A stretch of 41,181 nucleotides of DNA, taken from Bordetella petrii. GTDB lineage: Bacteria > Pseudomonadota > Gammaproteobacteria > Burkholderiales > Burkholderiaceae_B. Numbering within the stretch: position 1 is the first letter of the stretch; each line of letters starts with the position of its first letter. Below, in pieces: positions 17,917-25,850 of the stretch. Both the position numbers and the translations under genes were made by a program. The stretch is from contig NZ_JAFMZZ010000001.1 in the NCBI RefSeq assembly GCF_017356245.1, positions 3,490,168 to 3,531,348 on the forward strand. Reading direction: 5' to 3'. Under the pieces are notes generated by a model. It was not told the origin of the DNA. It saw only the letters and a program-made list of their open reading frames with translations, and did not search any database.

Positions 17917-19440
17917 TCAGCTGACGATGCCCAGGTGCCACGGCACGAATTCGTGGTTGCCCAGGCCCAGCAGCTCGCTCTTGGTGGGTTCGCCGGACGC
18001 CGCGCGCAGGATGTGCTGGAAGATGCGCTGGCCCATCTGGCCGATGTCGAGTTCGCCGTCGAGCACGGCGCCGCAATTGATGTCCATGTCTTCCTCAAGG
18101 CGGGCGTACATGGCCGAATTGCTGGCCAGCTTCAGCGTGGGCGCGGGCTTCGAGCCGAACATCGAGCCGCGCCCGGTGGTGAAGCAGATCAGGTTCGCGC
18201 CGCTGGCGATCTGCCCGGTGACGGCCACCGGGTCGTAGCCGGGCGAGTCCATGAACACCAGGCCGTGCCGGTCGATGGGCTCGGCGTACTGGTACACGGC
18301 CTGCAGGGGCGTGGTGCCTCCTTTCATGGCCGAGCCCAGCGATTTTTCGAAAATGTTGGCCAGCCCGCCCTGCTGGTTGCCATGGCCCACCACGCCGTTG
18401 AACTGCGCGTTCTGGCCGGCCGTATAGCGTTCCCACCAGGCCAGGCGGTCCAGCAGTTTCTGGCCGACTTCGGGCGTGGCCGCGCGGCGAGTCAGCATGT
18501 ATTCCACGCCGTGGATTTCCGGCGTTTCGGACAGGATGGCCGTGCCGCCGTGGCGCACCAGGGTGTCCATGGCCGCGCCCAGCGCCGGGTTGGCCGTGAT
18601 GGCCGAGAACCCGTCCGAGCCGCCGCATTCCAGCCCGATTTTCAGGTGGCTGGCAGATACGGGCTGGCGCCGCGCCGCGTTGGCCCGCGGCAGCATGTCT
18701 TCGATGGCGCGGATGCCGGCGGCGATGGTGGCGCGCGTGCCGCCGCTGTCCTGCATGACCAGCGTGCGCATGTGCGCGCCCGGCGCCAGGCCCTGCGAAT
18801 CGACCAGCGCCGCGACCTGGTTGCGTTCGCAGCCCAGCCCGACCAGCAGCACGCCGGCCAGGTTCGGATGGCGCGCATAGCCCGCCAGCGTGCGCCGCAG
18901 CACGTCGAAATGCTCGCTGGGCGAAGACATGCCGCAGCCGCTGGTCTGCGCGAACGCCGCCACCCCATCGACGTGCGGAAAAGCCGCCAGGCGTTCCGCC
19001 GTGAAGTGCGCGGCGATATGGTTGACCACGGTGGCCGAGCAGTTCACCGATGCGATGATGCCGATGAAATTCCGGGTGCCCACCCGTCCGTCGGGCCGCA
19101 CGTAGCCCTGGAATGTGGCGCGCTCGGCCTCGGGCAGCAATTGCACCGGCCGCGCGTCGCGGCAGAAGGCCGGGTCGCGGTCGAAATCCGCCAATGCCAG
19201 GTTGTGCGTATGCACGTGCTCGCCGGGCTCGATGTCGCGGGCGGCCACGCCGATGATGGTGTCGTACTTGCGCACCGGCGTGCCGGCCGGAATGCGGCAG
19301 GCGGCGATCTTGTGGCCGCCCGGCACCTGCGCGCGCAGGCGCAGGGCCAGCTCCGGCACGGCCATGCCCAGCGCCAGCGCCTGGCGCGCGATCAGGACGT
19401 TGTCGTGGGCATGCAGCCGGATCAATGGATGAGAGCTCAC
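17917..19440 (-). CDS. Altronate/galactarate dehydratase (UxaA/GarD family)
   Basis: A 507-residue sugar-acid dehydratase with a GTG start at 19440. The N-terminal SAF domain (about residues 1-85) ends in GEHVHTHNLALAD, like UxaA. The main domain begins at about 115 with GYVRPDGRVGTRNFIGII, followed by the Cys-containing VNCSATV, QTSGCGM and VGLGCERNQ segments that hold the metal or catalytic cysteines. C-terminal IGLECGGSDGFSAITANP and CFTTGRGSMFGSKPAP are family signatures. Members dehydrate altronate to 2-keto-3-deoxygluconate or galactarate to 5-dehydro-4-deoxyglucarate. The aldolase next to it favours the galactarate reading, but sequence alone does not separate the two. It starts 7 bp after the Bug gene stop, indicating an operon. 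Confidence 0.87.
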   Translation of the reverse strand: MSSHPLIRLHAHDNVLIARQALALGMAVPELALRLRAQVPGGHKIAACRIPAGTPVRKYDTIIGVAARDIEPGEHVHTHNLALADFDRDPAFCRDARPVQLLPEAERATFQGYVRPDGRVGTRNFIGIIASVNCSATVVNHIAAHFTAERLAAFPHVDGVAAFAQTSGCGMSSPSEHFDVLRRTLAGYARHPNLAGVLLVGLGCERNQVAALVDSQGLAPGAHMRTLVMQDSGGTRATIAAGIRAIEDMLPRANAARRQPVSASHLKIGLECGGSDGFSAITANPALGAAMDTLVRHGGTAILSETPEIHGVEYMLTRRAATPEVGQKLLDRLAWWERYTAGQNAQFNGVVGHGNQQGGLANIFEKSLGSAMKGGTTPLQAVYQYAEPIDRHGLVFMDSPGYDPVAVTGQIASGANLICFTTGRGSMFGSKPAPTLKLASNSAMYARLEEDMDINCGAVLDGELDIGQMGQRIFQHILRAASGEPTKSELLGLGNHEFVPWHLGIVS

Positions 19441-19447
19441 TGCGCGG

Positions 19448-20452
19448 TCAGCCTTTCTGCAGCAGGTCTTTCAGTTTCAGGCGATCGATCAGCGCGGTTT
19501 CCTGGCGGTACACCGAGGCGACATAATTCTTGTAGTCCGGGCCGTCCAGGTACATGACCGGCGCGTCGATGCGGTTGGCTACCTGCTTGAAGGTGTCGCT
19601 GAGCACGGCGGTGCGGAAAGCCTCGCGCAGCTTGTGCTCCACCTGCGGATCCAGTCCTTTGGGGGCGCCGATGCCGTTGGGCGCCTCGACCACCACGTCG
19701 TAGCCCAGTTCTTTCAGGGTGGGCGCGTTGTTGAAGCGCGTGGCGCGCTGTTCGCCCCAGGTGGCCAGCAGGCGCAGCTTGCCGGCCTCGACATGCGGCG
19801 CCCAGGAACTGGAATCGGCCAGCAGGTCTACCTGGCCGCCCAGCAGGTCTTGCAGGGCGGCCGCGCCGCCTTTGTATGCGATGGCGTTGAACTGCACGCC
19901 GGCCGCCATGGCGAACTGTTCCATACCCACGTGCGTGGCGCCGCCGACGCCGGCGTGCCCGTAGGTGATTTGCCCGGGGTGCGCTTTGGCGTAGGCCACC
20001 ATGTCCTGCAGGCTCTGGAAGCGCGAGCTGGCCAGCACGGCGATGCCGAAAGTCTGGCCCGAGGTGCGCGCCAGGTAGGTGAGATCGCTGCGCGGGTCCA
20101 GATGCAGCATGCCCAGCTGCGAGAAGCGCGTGACCGAAATGGGGATCTGCCCGATGGTGTAGCCGTCGGGCTTGGCCTGCGACAGGGCGGTCGTGCCGAT
20201 CATGCCCGAGGCGCCGGCGCGGTTCTCGACCACGATGGACTGGCCCAGCACCTGGGATGCCACCTGGCACAGGGCGCGCATGGATTGGTCTCCCGTGCCG
20301 CCGACGGGCCAGGGGCAGATGAATGTGATGGCGCGGGCAGGATAGTCGGCGGCGCGCGCCGACCAGGGCGCCAGCAGGCCGGCGGCGCCGGCACAGGCAG
20401 CGCCGGCCAGCAGCCGGCGCCGTTGCCGGTCCAGGGGCGGGTTGTGTTCCAT
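19448..20452 (-). CDS. Bug-family periplasmic receptor with Tat-like signal
   Basis: A 334-residue TctC/Bug receptor. The N-terminus has RQRRRLLAGAACAG, a twin-arginine-like motif, and cleavage near ARA-AD; Tat export is possible. Mature family features are YPARAITFICPWPVGGTGD, IVVENRAGASGMIG and KPDGYTIGQIP. The ATG at 20452 is used because the longer open frame runs backwards through the divergent regulator gene. It is first in the operon with the dehydratase and aldolase genes, so its ligand is probably a sugar acid such as galactarate or glucarate (inference). No TctA/TctB permease genes are adjacent. Confidence 0.9.
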   Translation of the reverse strand: MEHNPPLDRQRRRLLAGAACAGAAGLLAPWSARAADYPARAITFICPWPVGGTGDQSMRALCQVASQVLGQSIVVENRAGASGMIGTTALSQAKPDGYTIGQIPISVTRFSQLGMLHLDPRSDLTYLARTSGQTFGIAVLASSRFQSLQDMVAYAKAHPGQITYGHAGVGGATHVGMEQFAMAAGVQFNAIAYKGGAAALQDLLGGQVDLLADSSSWAPHVEAGKLRLLATWGEQRATRFNNAPTLKELGYDVVVEAPNGIGAPKGLDPQVEHKLREAFRTAVLSDTFKQVANRIDAPVMYLDGPDYKNYVASVYRQETALIDRLKLKDLLQKG

Positions 20453-20565
20453 GTGATCGTCTCCTTTGGTTTTTATGTCGGGCCGGCGCGGCGGGCGGCC
20501 GTGGCCCGGGCCCAATTCTGGGGCGCAACGACCATAACAATCAAATAAAATACAATCATTGCCAG

Positions 20566-20581
20566 ATAACGTTTTCGTTAT
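20566..20581. promoter_or_regulatory. Candidate LysR-type site in the divergent promoter
   Basis: ATAACG-TTTT-CGTTAT is a perfect inverted repeat, 16 bp in all, 15 bp before the LysR start and 114 bp before the Bug start. It lies within an AT-rich island unlike its surroundings. LysR proteins usually bind such imperfect or perfect dyads between divergent genes, so autoregulation plus control of the Bug operon is inferred. Confidence 0.5.
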
Positions 20582-20596
20582 GTACAGGATATTCGC

Positions 20597-21592
20597 ATGG
20601 CGCATCTGGACCGTGTCTTCCGTTCCAACCTGAAACTGCGCCACCTGCAGATGGTGGTGGCGCTGGACGAGTTCCGCCATCTTGGCCGCACGGCCGAATT
20701 CCTGGCCGTGAGCCAGCCGGCGGTGTCGCGCATGCTGGCCGAAGTCGAGGCTATGCTGGGCCTGGCTTTGTTCGAGCGTTCGTCGCGCGGCACCGAACCC
20801 ACCCAGGCGGGCGCGTCGGTGGTCCGCTTCGCGCGCGGCGTGCTGGCGCAATACGAGCGCACCCGCGATGAGATCGATGCGGCCGCCAGCGGCGCGGCGG
20901 GCCGCGCGCGCGTCGGGTCGATGGCGGTGGCCGCGCCCGTGCTGCTGGCCGGGGCGGTCGAACGCCTGAAGGCGCGCTCGCCGCGCGCCACGGTGCTGGT
21001 TGAAGAAGGCGACCTGACACACTTGCTGCCCAAGCTGCGGCTGGGCGAGCTGGATTTTTTCGTGGGGCGGCTCGAGCCCGGCTACGCCGCGCCCGACCTG
21101 GCCACCGAAACCCTGTACGAAGAGCCCATGGTGGCGGTGGCCGCGCCATCCAGCGCCATTGCCGGCGCGCGCCAGCCTGCCTGGGCCGACATGGCGGGCC
21201 TGCCGTGCGTCATGCCGCCGCCGTGGGCGTCGCTGCGCGTCAAGCTCGAACAGCAGTTCCACCGCCATGGCGTCGAGCCGTCGGCCGACTTGATGGAAAC
21301 TTCGTCGTATCTTGCCGCGCTGGCGTTCGTGGGGCAGCGCGGCGCGGTGGCTTTCCTGGCCCAGCTGGCCGCGCAGCACTTCGAGCGCCAGGGGCTGTGC
21401 CGCATACTGCGCATTCCGCTGGAGCTGGACGTGCCCCCGGTGGGCATCATCACGCTGCGCGACGCGCGGCTGTCGGCCAGCAGCAGGCAGCTGCTGCAGT
21501 GCCTGCGCGACACCGCGGCGCGGCTCAGGCGTTCCTGGCCACCATTGCCACGATCGTTTCGAAAAGCTCATGCTGCGCCTGCGCGGCGCTGA
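20597..21592 (+). CDS. LysR-family transcriptional regulator (GbpR-like)
   Basis: A 331-residue LysR protein. The helix-turn-helix is at about residues 15-72 (RHLGRTAEFLAVSQPAVSRM). The opening FRSNLKLRHLQMVVALDE and the FERSSRGTEPTQAG wing are typical of the GbpR group, which tends to sense sugars and sugar-related acids. The effector domain occupies about residues 100-305. It is divergent from the Bug-dehydratase-aldolase operon, with 144 bp between starts, and most likely activates it when the substrate is present. Its last 68 bases overlap the 3' end of the convergent TetR gene, an unusual antisense overlap between two regulators. Confidence 0.88.
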   Translation: MAHLDRVFRSNLKLRHLQMVVALDEFRHLGRTAEFLAVSQPAVSRMLAEVEAMLGLALFERSSRGTEPTQAGASVVRFARGVLAQYERTRDEIDAAASGAAGRARVGSMAVAAPVLLAGAVERLKARSPRATVLVEEGDLTHLLPKLRLGELDFFVGRLEPGYAAPDLATETLYEEPMVAVAAPSSAIAGARQPAWADMAGLPCVMPPPWASLRVKLEQQFHRHGVEPSADLMETSSYLAALAFVGQRGAVAFLAQLAAQHFERQGLCRILRIPLELDVPPVGIITLRDARLSASSRQLLQCLRDTAARLRRSWPPLPRSFRKAHAAPARR

Positions 21593-22139
21593 TGGCGCCG
21601 GTGGCGGCCGCGTACGACAGGGCCTCTGCCGCGCCCAGCATGGCCCACAGGCCGGCCGGCGCGATCTTGCGCGCGGGGGCGAAGGGCGATAGCGCTTCGC
21701 GGCAGGTCTGCATGAATGCGGCCTCGTAATCGCGCTTGATTTTCTCGAGTTCCGGTGAGCCGGTCAGCGCGGCGATGACGCCGGGTATTTCGCGGCCCTG
21801 GCTGAGCACGCACTGTACGTATGACGAAGCAATGACGGCCGCGCGGCTGGCCAGCGTGGCCGCGCCGGTGCGCAGCGCCGCGGTCATCAGGGATGTCTGG
21901 TTGGCATCGTATTCGCGGTACAGGGCCGCCAGCAGCCCGGCGCGCGTGCCGAAATGGTCGTACACAACGGGCTTGGTAACGCCGGCCTCTTCGGCCAAGC
22001 GTCCCAGCGCCAGAGCTTCGGTGCCTTCTTCCCGCACCAGGCGCCAGGCGACATCCAGCAGTTGGCGATACCGCTGCGCCCTGGACAGGCGGCGGCGTGG
22101 CGCGGCGGGATCGGAAAGGGAAGCGGCAGAGCTTGACAT
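21525..22139 (-). CDS. TetR-family transcriptional repressor
   Basis: A 204-residue TetR-type regulator. The N-terminal helix-turn-helix is at about residues 22-68 (ALALGRLAEEAGVTKPVVYDHFGTRAGLL). The remainder is the all-helical ligand and dimer domain, which is too variable to name a ligand. It is divergent from the quinone reductase gene, with 104 bp between starts that hold three tandem palindromic motifs. Autoregulation and repression of the reductase gene are inferred. Its 3' end overlaps the LysR gene by 68 bp in antisense. Confidence 0.88.
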   Translation of the reverse strand: MSSSAASLSDPAAPRRRLSRAQRYRQLLDVAWRLVREEGTEALALGRLAEEAGVTKPVVYDHFGTRAGLLAALYREYDANQTSLMTAALRTGAATLASRAAVIASSYVQCVLSQGREIPGVIAALTGSPELEKIKRDYEAAFMQTCREALSPFAPARKIAPAGLWAMLGAAEALSYAAATGAISAAQAQHELFETIVAMVARNA

Positions 22140-22145
22140 GCTAAT

Positions 22146-22186
22146 GTACTAAAGGTAACTTACTGACCGTAACTTACTAAGGGTAG
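22146..22186. promoter_or_regulatory. Three tandem TetR-type operator motifs
   Basis: GTACTAAAGGTAA (22146-22158), TTACTGACCGTAA (22160-22172) and TTACTAAGGGTAG (22174-22186) are copies of TTACTNANNGTAA with a period of 14 bp. Each has TTAC/GTAA-type half-sites. They fill most of the gap between the TetR gene and the quinone reductase gene, starting 7 bp from the TetR start codon. Confidence 0.6.
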
Positions 22187-22243
22187 GTTTGGCGACTATA
22201 CAAGCCGCCGGCCGCGCCCGCAACCCGACACCGGAGATTTCCC

Positions 22244-22855
22244 ATGCACGCACTGATCGCTGTCGCGCATCCCGAGCCCGAATCCCTGACCCACGCCGTC
22301 GCTGCCCGTATCGGGCAGGGGATGCTTCGGGCCTGTCCGGGCAGCTCGTTCGAAATCGCCGATCTGGCGGCAGAAGGGTTCGATCCGCGTTTCGGCGCGG
22401 CCGATCTGGCCGTGCACCGCCGCCAGGCCCCGCCGCCGGCCGACGTGGCTGCCGAGCAGGCCCGCATCGACCGCGCCGATGCCCTGGTGCTGGTGTATCC
22501 GGTGTATTGGTGGTCGATGCCCGGCCTGCTGAAAGGGTGGGTGGACCGCGTGTTCGCCAATGGCTGGGCATTCGATTTCAGCCTGAATGCCAAGCTGGAA
22601 AAGAAGCTGCAGCGCCTGCAGGTGCACCTGGTGGGCGTGGCAGGCGCCGATGCGGGCACCTACGCGCGGCACGGCTATGCCGGCGCCATGCGCGCGCAGA
22701 TCGATCATGGGATTTTCGACTATTGCGGCGCCCAGGTGGCGTCGTCGGAGCTGTTGCTGAATTCGGAAACCGCGGATCCGGCCGCGGCCCTGCAGGCGGC
22801 GCTGCGGATCGGCGAGCGTGTGCCGGGCGCGCAATGCATGCCGGCTGCGGCTTGA
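22244..22855 (+). CDS. NAD(P)H dehydrogenase (quinone), flavodoxin-like fold
   Basis: A 203-residue flavoprotein of the NQO1/KefF/MdaB type. Such enzymes reduce quinones by two electrons with FMN or FAD and NAD(P)H, avoiding semiquinone radicals. The N-terminal ALIAVAHPEPESLTHA is the flavin phosphate loop. VLVYPVYWWSMPGLLKGWVDRVF (about residues 82-105) is the hallmark flavin and active-site segment. CCGGAG lies before the ATG. Control by the divergent TetR repressor through the triple motif at 22146-22186 is inferred. It ends 6 bp from the convergent DUF2182 gene. Confidence 0.88.
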   Translation: MHALIAVAHPEPESLTHAVAARIGQGMLRACPGSSFEIADLAAEGFDPRFGAADLAVHRRQAPPPADVAAEQARIDRADALVLVYPVYWWSMPGLLKGWVDRVFANGWAFDFSLNAKLEKKLQRLQVHLVGVAGADAGTYARHGYAGAMRAQIDHGIFDYCGAQVASSELLLNSETADPAAALQAALRIGERVPGAQCMPAAA

Positions 22856-22861
22856 TGGCGC

Positions 22862-23671
22862 TTACGCCGGCCAGGCGGCGCGCGTCAGCCAGATCAGCCC
22901 CGCCGCCATCAGAACCAGGCCCGCCGCCTGCGCCCAGCGCCGGCCCGAAGGCGCCAGGCGCTCGATCGTGACCGCGGCGGCGGTGGCGGCCATGACGCGC
23001 AGGTCCATGATGCCCAGGGCCAGCAGCACCGCCGTGAAGCCCGCGCAGCTGCACAGGCACCGCCGGCCCAGGCGCCAGCCATGGCGCCAGGCGCCGGCTG
23101 CGCCGGCCGCCAGCGCTGCGGGTTCGCGCCGCCGGCAGCGCGCCAGGTGGCCGGCTTTCCAGGCCGAACACTGAACCGCGCCCGCCAGGACGAGCACCGC
23201 GCCGGTGGCATACGGGGCGGCGGCCGCCAGCATGGGCTGCCCTGCCTGCAGGGCGGCCCGCATCAGCTCGAACGGATAGACCGCCGCGCCCAGCAGGGCC
23301 CACGCGCTGAAATACCCGGCGCCCCCCAGCAGGGCCAGCAGGCTGGCCCGCAAGCCGCCGGCAGGGGCGGCCGACTGCCGGTAGCGATACAGCGCGGGCG
23401 CCAATGACGGCAGCATCATGGCCGCCATCATCACGGTCCACATACCTGTGAAAGCAGCGGCGGCGGCCAGCCGCGGCGCGGCCAGGGCCATGCCCGCGCC
23501 GCCGCACAGGGGCAGCATGTCCAGGGCCGGCGCGTAGGCGTGCGCGGCCGTCGCCGCCACCGCCGCCGCGAAGGCCAGCGCCAGCAGGCTCGCGAACGCC
23601 AGCCGGCCGGCGCTGTCGCGCCGCACAGGCGGGCGCGGCGCCATCCGCATGGCCGGGAGCATGGCATTCAT
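22862..23671 (-). CDS. DUF2182 integral membrane protein
   Basis: A 269-residue membrane protein with about six to seven hydrophobic segments. The diagnostic block is WTVMMAAMMLPSLAPALYRY (about residues 78-97), a Met-rich membrane helix; a Cys-containing stretch QCSAWKAGHLARCR and CLCSCAGFTAVLLALGIMDLR follow in the second half. DUF2182 proteins are annotated as predicted metal-binding membrane proteins; no reaction is known to me. GAGG precedes the ATG. It starts 8 bp after the DUF899 gene stop, so the two form an operon. Confidence 0.85.
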   Translation of the reverse strand: MNAMLPAMRMAPRPPVRRDSAGRLAFASLLALAFAAAVAATAAHAYAPALDMLPLCGGAGMALAAPRLAAAAAFTGMWTVMMAAMMLPSLAPALYRYRQSAAPAGGLRASLLALLGGAGYFSAWALLGAAVYPFELMRAALQAGQPMLAAAAPYATGAVLVLAGAVQCSAWKAGHLARCRRREPAALAAGAAGAWRHGWRLGRRCLCSCAGFTAVLLALGIMDLRVMAATAAAVTIERLAPSGRRWAQAAGLVLMAAGLIWLTRAAWPA

Positions 23672-23679
23672 GGCAAGCC

Positions 23680-24456
23680 TCAGCCTTGTCCATATTCATC
23701 ATGCCGGCGCCACCACACGCCCGTCTCGTTGCGTCCCTTGGGTGCGCGGTCCAGCCATTGGTACATGCCCCAGAGTCCGTCCAGGCCGCGCGCGTAGGCG
23801 GAATAGGTGTGATACACCGCGTCGCCTTCCCGCACAAAGGCGCTGAGGCCGGGGCGGTCGCGCTGGAACGTGGCGGTGTCGGTGCCGCACATGGCGGCGA
23901 TCTGGTCTTCGGCGGGATCCCCGCTGTCGTCCTGGCCCGGGCGCCAGTCCAGCTTCTGCTCGCGCCGGTAGTTGTATTCGATGCCGCCGTCGCGCTGCTG
24001 CGCCTCGCTGAACCAGATGTTGAAGTCGGCGTTGAAGTCGCTGCCGGCCGACGAGGCCCACGGAAAGGTCCAGCCCATGCGCCGCTTGTACGCGGCCAGC
24101 TTGGCCAGGGGCGCGCGCGATACGGCCATCAGCATGACGTCGTGGTTGGCCAGATGGGTGGCGATGCCATTGAACCCGTCGGCGATGGACGAGCATGAGG
24201 GGCAGCCGGCCTGGTAGTCGGTGCCGAACATGAAGTGGTAGATCAACAGCTGCGAACGGCCCTGGAACAGGTCCGCCAGGGTGGCCGGGCCTGCCTCGGT
24301 GTCGAAGCGGTACGGCTTGTCGATGCTTACCCAGGGCAGTTCCTGCCGCCGCCGCGCCAGTTCATCGCTGCGGCGGGTCAGCTCTTTCTCGGCCTGCAGC
24401 AGCGCGCGGCGCTCGGCCAGCCAGGTTTCGCGGGTTCCGATCGTATGTGCGGTCAT
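23680..24456 (-). CDS. DUF899 thioredoxin-like protein
   Basis: A 258-residue cytoplasmic protein of the DUF899 family, which has a thioredoxin-like fold. After a charged N-terminal helix (ERRALLQAEKELTRRSDEL), the LLIYHFMFGTDY strand leads to CPSC at residues 85-88, a CxxC redox pair, then DGFNGIATHL. FNIWFSEAQQ and WGMYQWLDRAP near the end are family features. The function is unknown; a disulfide or peroxide-related role is suggested by the fold only. GGAGAAAG precedes the ATG. It is divergent from a TPR/winged-helix regulator gene (122 bp gap), which may control it. Confidence 0.87.
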   Translation of the reverse strand: MTAHTIGTRETWLAERRALLQAEKELTRRSDELARRRQELPWVSIDKPYRFDTEAGPATLADLFQGRSQLLIYHFMFGTDYQAGCPSCSSIADGFNGIATHLANHDVMLMAVSRAPLAKLAAYKRRMGWTFPWASSAGSDFNADFNIWFSEAQQRDGGIEYNYRREQKLDWRPGQDDSGDPAEDQIAAMCGTDTATFQRDRPGLSAFVREGDAVYHTYSAYARGLDGLWGMYQWLDRAPKGRNETGVWWRRHDEYGQG

Positions 24457-24578
24457 GATGGCTTTCTCCAGTGAGTGATGTGGCGGCGGGGCAGCCGGGC
24501 GGCGCCTGGCTGAACCCTGAGTGATAGGTTAGGATCGCCGCATGACCCGGGGGGAGTGACAAATGTGGCGCGATTTCC

Positions 24579-25796
24579 ATGGACCAGCTGATCTCGGACG
24601 CCGCCCGCGCGCTGGCAGCCGGTAGGCCCCTCGAAGCGCTGAAGCGCGTCGCCCTGCGCGACGACGCGCCCGCGCTGGCGCTGCGCGGCATCGCCATGGC
24701 GCAGCTGGGCGACCTGGAACGCGCGCGGGGCTGCATGCGCGGCGCGGCCCGCGCCTTCGGGCCGCACGCGGCGGTGGCCCGGGCCCGCTGCATGGTGGCC
24801 GAAGCCGAGATCGCGCTGGCCCTGCGCGACCTCGCGTGGCCGGCCAAACCGCTCGATGCGGCGCGCGCCGTGCTGGAACGCCACGGCGACGCGGTCAATG
24901 CCGCGCATGCGCAGTACATCGAAGCCCGCCGCCTGCTGCTGATGGGCCAGCTGGACCAGGCCGAACGCATGCTGGCGCGGCCCGGCGGCCGGCCCCTGCC
25001 GGCCGCCCTGCAGGCCGTGGCGGCGCTGGCCGAGGCCGGCATCGCCATGCGGCGCATGCAGGCGGGGGCCGCGCGCGCGGCGCTGGCCAGGGCGCGGCAG
25101 ATTGCCGGGCGGGCGGGCAGCGCCCCCTTGCTGGCCGAGGTCGACCACGCGCTGCGCACTCTGGATGCCCCGGCGGCGCGCCTGAGCGCGCATGGCGGGC
25201 AGCGCCTGGTCGCGCTGGACGACATCGAAGCCCTGTCGGCCTCGCGCACGCTGGTGGTGGACGCCTGCCGCCACGCGGTGCGCGACGGCCGCACGGTGGC
25301 CGCGCTGGCGCGGCGCCCCGTGCTGTTCCTGCTGGCGCGCGCGCTGGGCGAGGCATGGCCCGGCGACGCGCCCCGCGATGCGCTGATCGCCCGGGTGTTC
25401 CGCACCCGCCATCCCGACGAGTCGCACCGGGCGCGGCTGCGGGTCGAGATGGGGCGGCTGCGCGGCGCGCTGCGCGCGCTGGCGGGCATCGAAGCCACGC
25501 CGCGCGGCTATGTGCTGGCGCCGCGCGCGCGCCAGGTGGCGGTGCTGGCCTGGCCCGACGAGACCCCGCATGCCGCGGTGCTGGCCTTGCTGGCCGATGG
25601 CGAATCGTGGTCCAGTTCGGCGCTGGCCCTGGCGCTGGGCGCCAGCCAGCGCACGGTGCAGCGCTCGCTTGATGCGCTGGCCGCGGCGGGCAGGGCGCGG
25701 CCGGTGGGCCGCGGGCGCGCCCGCCGCTGGCTGGCGGCTTCGGTGCCGGAATTCGCGACAAGCTTGTTACTTCCCGGCCCCTGGTTCAGCAACTAG
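24579..25796 (+). CDS. TPR/winged-helix transcriptional regulator
   Basis: A 405-residue protein that I read as a regulator with three parts. Residues about 1-205 are Ala-rich helical repeats resembling TPR units. Residues about 230-320 resemble an OmpR/SARP-type winged helix: RVFRTRHPDESHRARLRVEMGRLR followed by IEATPRGYVL. Residues about 330-390 hold a second helix-turn-helix (SSSALALALGASQRTVQRSLDALAAAGRARPV). No receiver or sensor domain is visible, so the signal is probably sensed by the helical part. It is divergent from the DUF899-DUF2182 operon and 54 bp ahead of a beta-propeller gene. Control of the DUF899 operon is inferred. Confidence 0.7.
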   Translation: MDQLISDAARALAAGRPLEALKRVALRDDAPALALRGIAMAQLGDLERARGCMRGAARAFGPHAAVARARCMVAEAEIALALRDLAWPAKPLDAARAVLERHGDAVNAAHAQYIEARRLLLMGQLDQAERMLARPGGRPLPAALQAVAALAEAGIAMRRMQAGAARAALARARQIAGRAGSAPLLAEVDHALRTLDAPAARLSAHGGQRLVALDDIEALSASRTLVVDACRHAVRDGRTVAALARRPVLFLLARALGEAWPGDAPRDALIARVFRTRHPDESHRARLRVEMGRLRGALRALAGIEATPRGYVLAPRARQVAVLAWPDETPHAAVLALLADGESWSSSALALALGASQRTVQRSLDALAAAGRARPVGRGRARRWLAASVPEFATSLLLPGPWFSN

Positions 25797-25850
25797 GATG
25801 CAGGCGTGGCTGGCGTTTTCCCGGCCGCGACAACCGACAAGGATGCCGAC

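Noticed and set aside
19448..21571. One 707-residue minus-strand protein
   Set aside because: Only its second half is the Bug receptor with a signal peptide at 20452; the first half is the antisense of the LysR gene.
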